From Paracoccaceae bacterium (GTDB lineage Bacteria > Pseudomonadota > Alphaproteobacteria > Rhodobacterales > Rhodobacteraceae): 64,000 nt of DNA. Under the pieces are notes generated by a model. It had not been told where the DNA came from. It saw nothing but the letters and a program-made list of their open reading frames with translations, and searched no databases. The position numbers and the translations under genes are program-made. The stretch covers positions 1-64,000 of the forward strand of contig JAOTXT010000018.1 of assembly GCA_029862205.1 (NCBI GenBank), written 5' to 3'. How positions within the stretch are numbered: position 1 is the stretch's first letter; each line of letters begins with the position of its first letter. Below are positions 63,301 to 64,000 of this stretch, in pieces.

Positions 63301-64000
63301 TCATTCCCGCTTGAGCGGGCGGTTGAAAAGCTGGGTCACGGCGCTTGGGACATCGAGACCGCCTTCGACAAGCGCCGCGACCGCGGTCGCCACCGGCATG
63401 TCGACGCCTTTGGCGGCTGCCAAATCGGCCAGCGGACGCGCCGTGGCGGCGCCTTCATAAGTGGTTCGGTCGGCGGCGAGGTCGGCCGGCGTCACGCCCC
63501 GGCCCAAAGCCTCGCCGAAGCGGAAGTTGCGCGAACTTGGCGAGGTCGAGGTCAGCGCCAGGTCGCCGAGGCCCGAGAGCCCGCCCAGGGTCTCGGCCCG
63601 GCCGCCAAGCGCGGTGCCAATCCGCACCATCTCGGCGAAGCCCCTTGTCATCAGCGCGGCCCGGGCGCTGTCGCCGAGCCCCGCCCCAATCGCTGCGCCG
63701 CAGGCGATGGCGATCACGTTCTTGACCGCTCCGCCGATCTGAGCGCCGGTCACGTCATCGGTGAGGTAGGGCCGCAGCGACGGTGTCGCGAGACGGCGCT
63801 GCAACGCATCGCCAAGCGCCTGATCGGCGACCGCGAGGGTCACTGCAGTCGGCAAGCCCTTGGTCAGATCGTCGGCGAAGCTGGGACCGGTCAGGACGCC
63901 CACCGGATGGCCGGGCGCCGCCGCCTCGGCGATCTGGGACTGCAAGGCCAGGGTTCCGCGTTCGAGCCCCTTGGCGGTCAGCACAATCGGCACGTGCGCG
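63301..64000 (-). CDS. gpsA: Glycerol-3-phosphate dehydrogenase [NAD(P)+], 5'-truncated by window end
   Basis: About 233 C-terminal residues; the N-terminal Rossmann motif lies beyond 64000. It makes sn-glycerol 3-phosphate for phospholipid synthesis. Motifs: IVLTAKGLERGTLAL, GVLTGPSFADDLTKGLPTAV, the catalytic-lysine region VTGAQIGGAVKNVIAIACGA, GLSGLGDLALTSTSPSSRNF and the C-terminal VEGGLDVPSAVTQLFNRPLK. The order of blocks is normal, and there is no sign of damage. It heads the gpsA-yciI unit on the minus strand. Confidence 0.96.
   Translation of the reverse strand, partial: AHVPIVLTAKGLERGTLALQSQIAEAAAPGHPVGVLTGPSFADDLTKGLPTAVTLAVADQALGDALQRRLATPSLRPYLTDDVTGAQIGGAVKNVIAIACGAAIGAGLGDSARAALMTRGFAEMVRIGTALGGRAETLGGLSGLGDLALTSTSPSSRNFRFGEALGRGVTPADLAADRTTYEGAATARPLADLAAAKGVDMPVATAVAALVEGGLDVPSAVTQLFNRPLKRE

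Overview
The window looks like chromosomal DNA of a marine-type alphaproteobacterium, most likely Rhodobacteraceae (Roseobacter/Rhodobacter relatives). The evidence is high-GC DNA with strong codon bias, two-domain ACT GlnD, a DUF1489/DapB pair, a YraN-RsmI pair, an RpoH-type sigma factor, tripartite tricarboxylate (TTT) transporters, DUF1127 and a DnaK-DnaJ locus with an alphaproteobacterial heat-shock-like promoter. The first ten bases match the 3' end of a standard Illumina adapter, so position 1 is a contig end; the right end cuts through gpsA. No rRNA, tRNA, CRISPR array, complete insertion sequence or replication origin was recognised.

Layout. 0-15.5 kb is core housekeeping: esterase-gshB, a BON lipoprotein, yraN-rsmI, a divergent LpoA-like lipoprotein, glnD-murJ, rhomboid, trpS, a Crp-type regulator with DUF2892 and an amber-interrupted rhodanese, glutaredoxin, an AhpD-like protein, TetR and asd. 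15.5-18.4 kb is an AT-richer, gene-poor accessory stretch with a molybdenum-hydroxylase remnant, a small XRE regulator and a Flp-like pilin. 18.4-25 kb holds comM (amber-interrupted), leuB, small membrane proteins, a TadG-like protein and a second copy of the small pilin. 25-30.5 kb has AraC/peroxiredoxin, rpoH and mutS.

30.6-40.7 kb is an oxalate locus: a GntR regulator, oxalyl-CoA decarboxylase, formyl-CoA transferase, a 10-formyl-THF-dehydrogenase-type formyltransferase and formate-THF ligase, followed by a TTT transporter. The same palindrome (TGGTATACCA) lies before gntR and before the transporter, which suggests one regulon taking oxalate from uptake to C1-folate. 40.6-50.2 kb has a GT87-like protein, AlkB, dnaK-dnaJ, hsp20 (with an FNR-like box), dapB-DUF1489 and a deacetylase-family enzyme. 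50.2-53.8 kb has a WYL regulator facing DUF1127 across paired dyads, and a two-AAA-domain ATPase broken by two frameshifts. 53.8-59.1 kb has an alanine-racemase homologue, a class II aldolase, and a GMC oxidoreductase with a His-rich TPR protein. 59.3-60.8 kb is a compact, lower-GC tetR-yciI-tag module. The rest is an EVE protein, an APH/kinase fusion, YciI and gpsA.

Recurring theme: at least four genes are damaged (rhodanese, comM, the AAA ATPase and the molybdenum-hydroxylase remnant). TAG is used as an ordinary terminator in many intact genes here, so the two in-frame TAG codons are best read as nonsense mutations rather than recoding.
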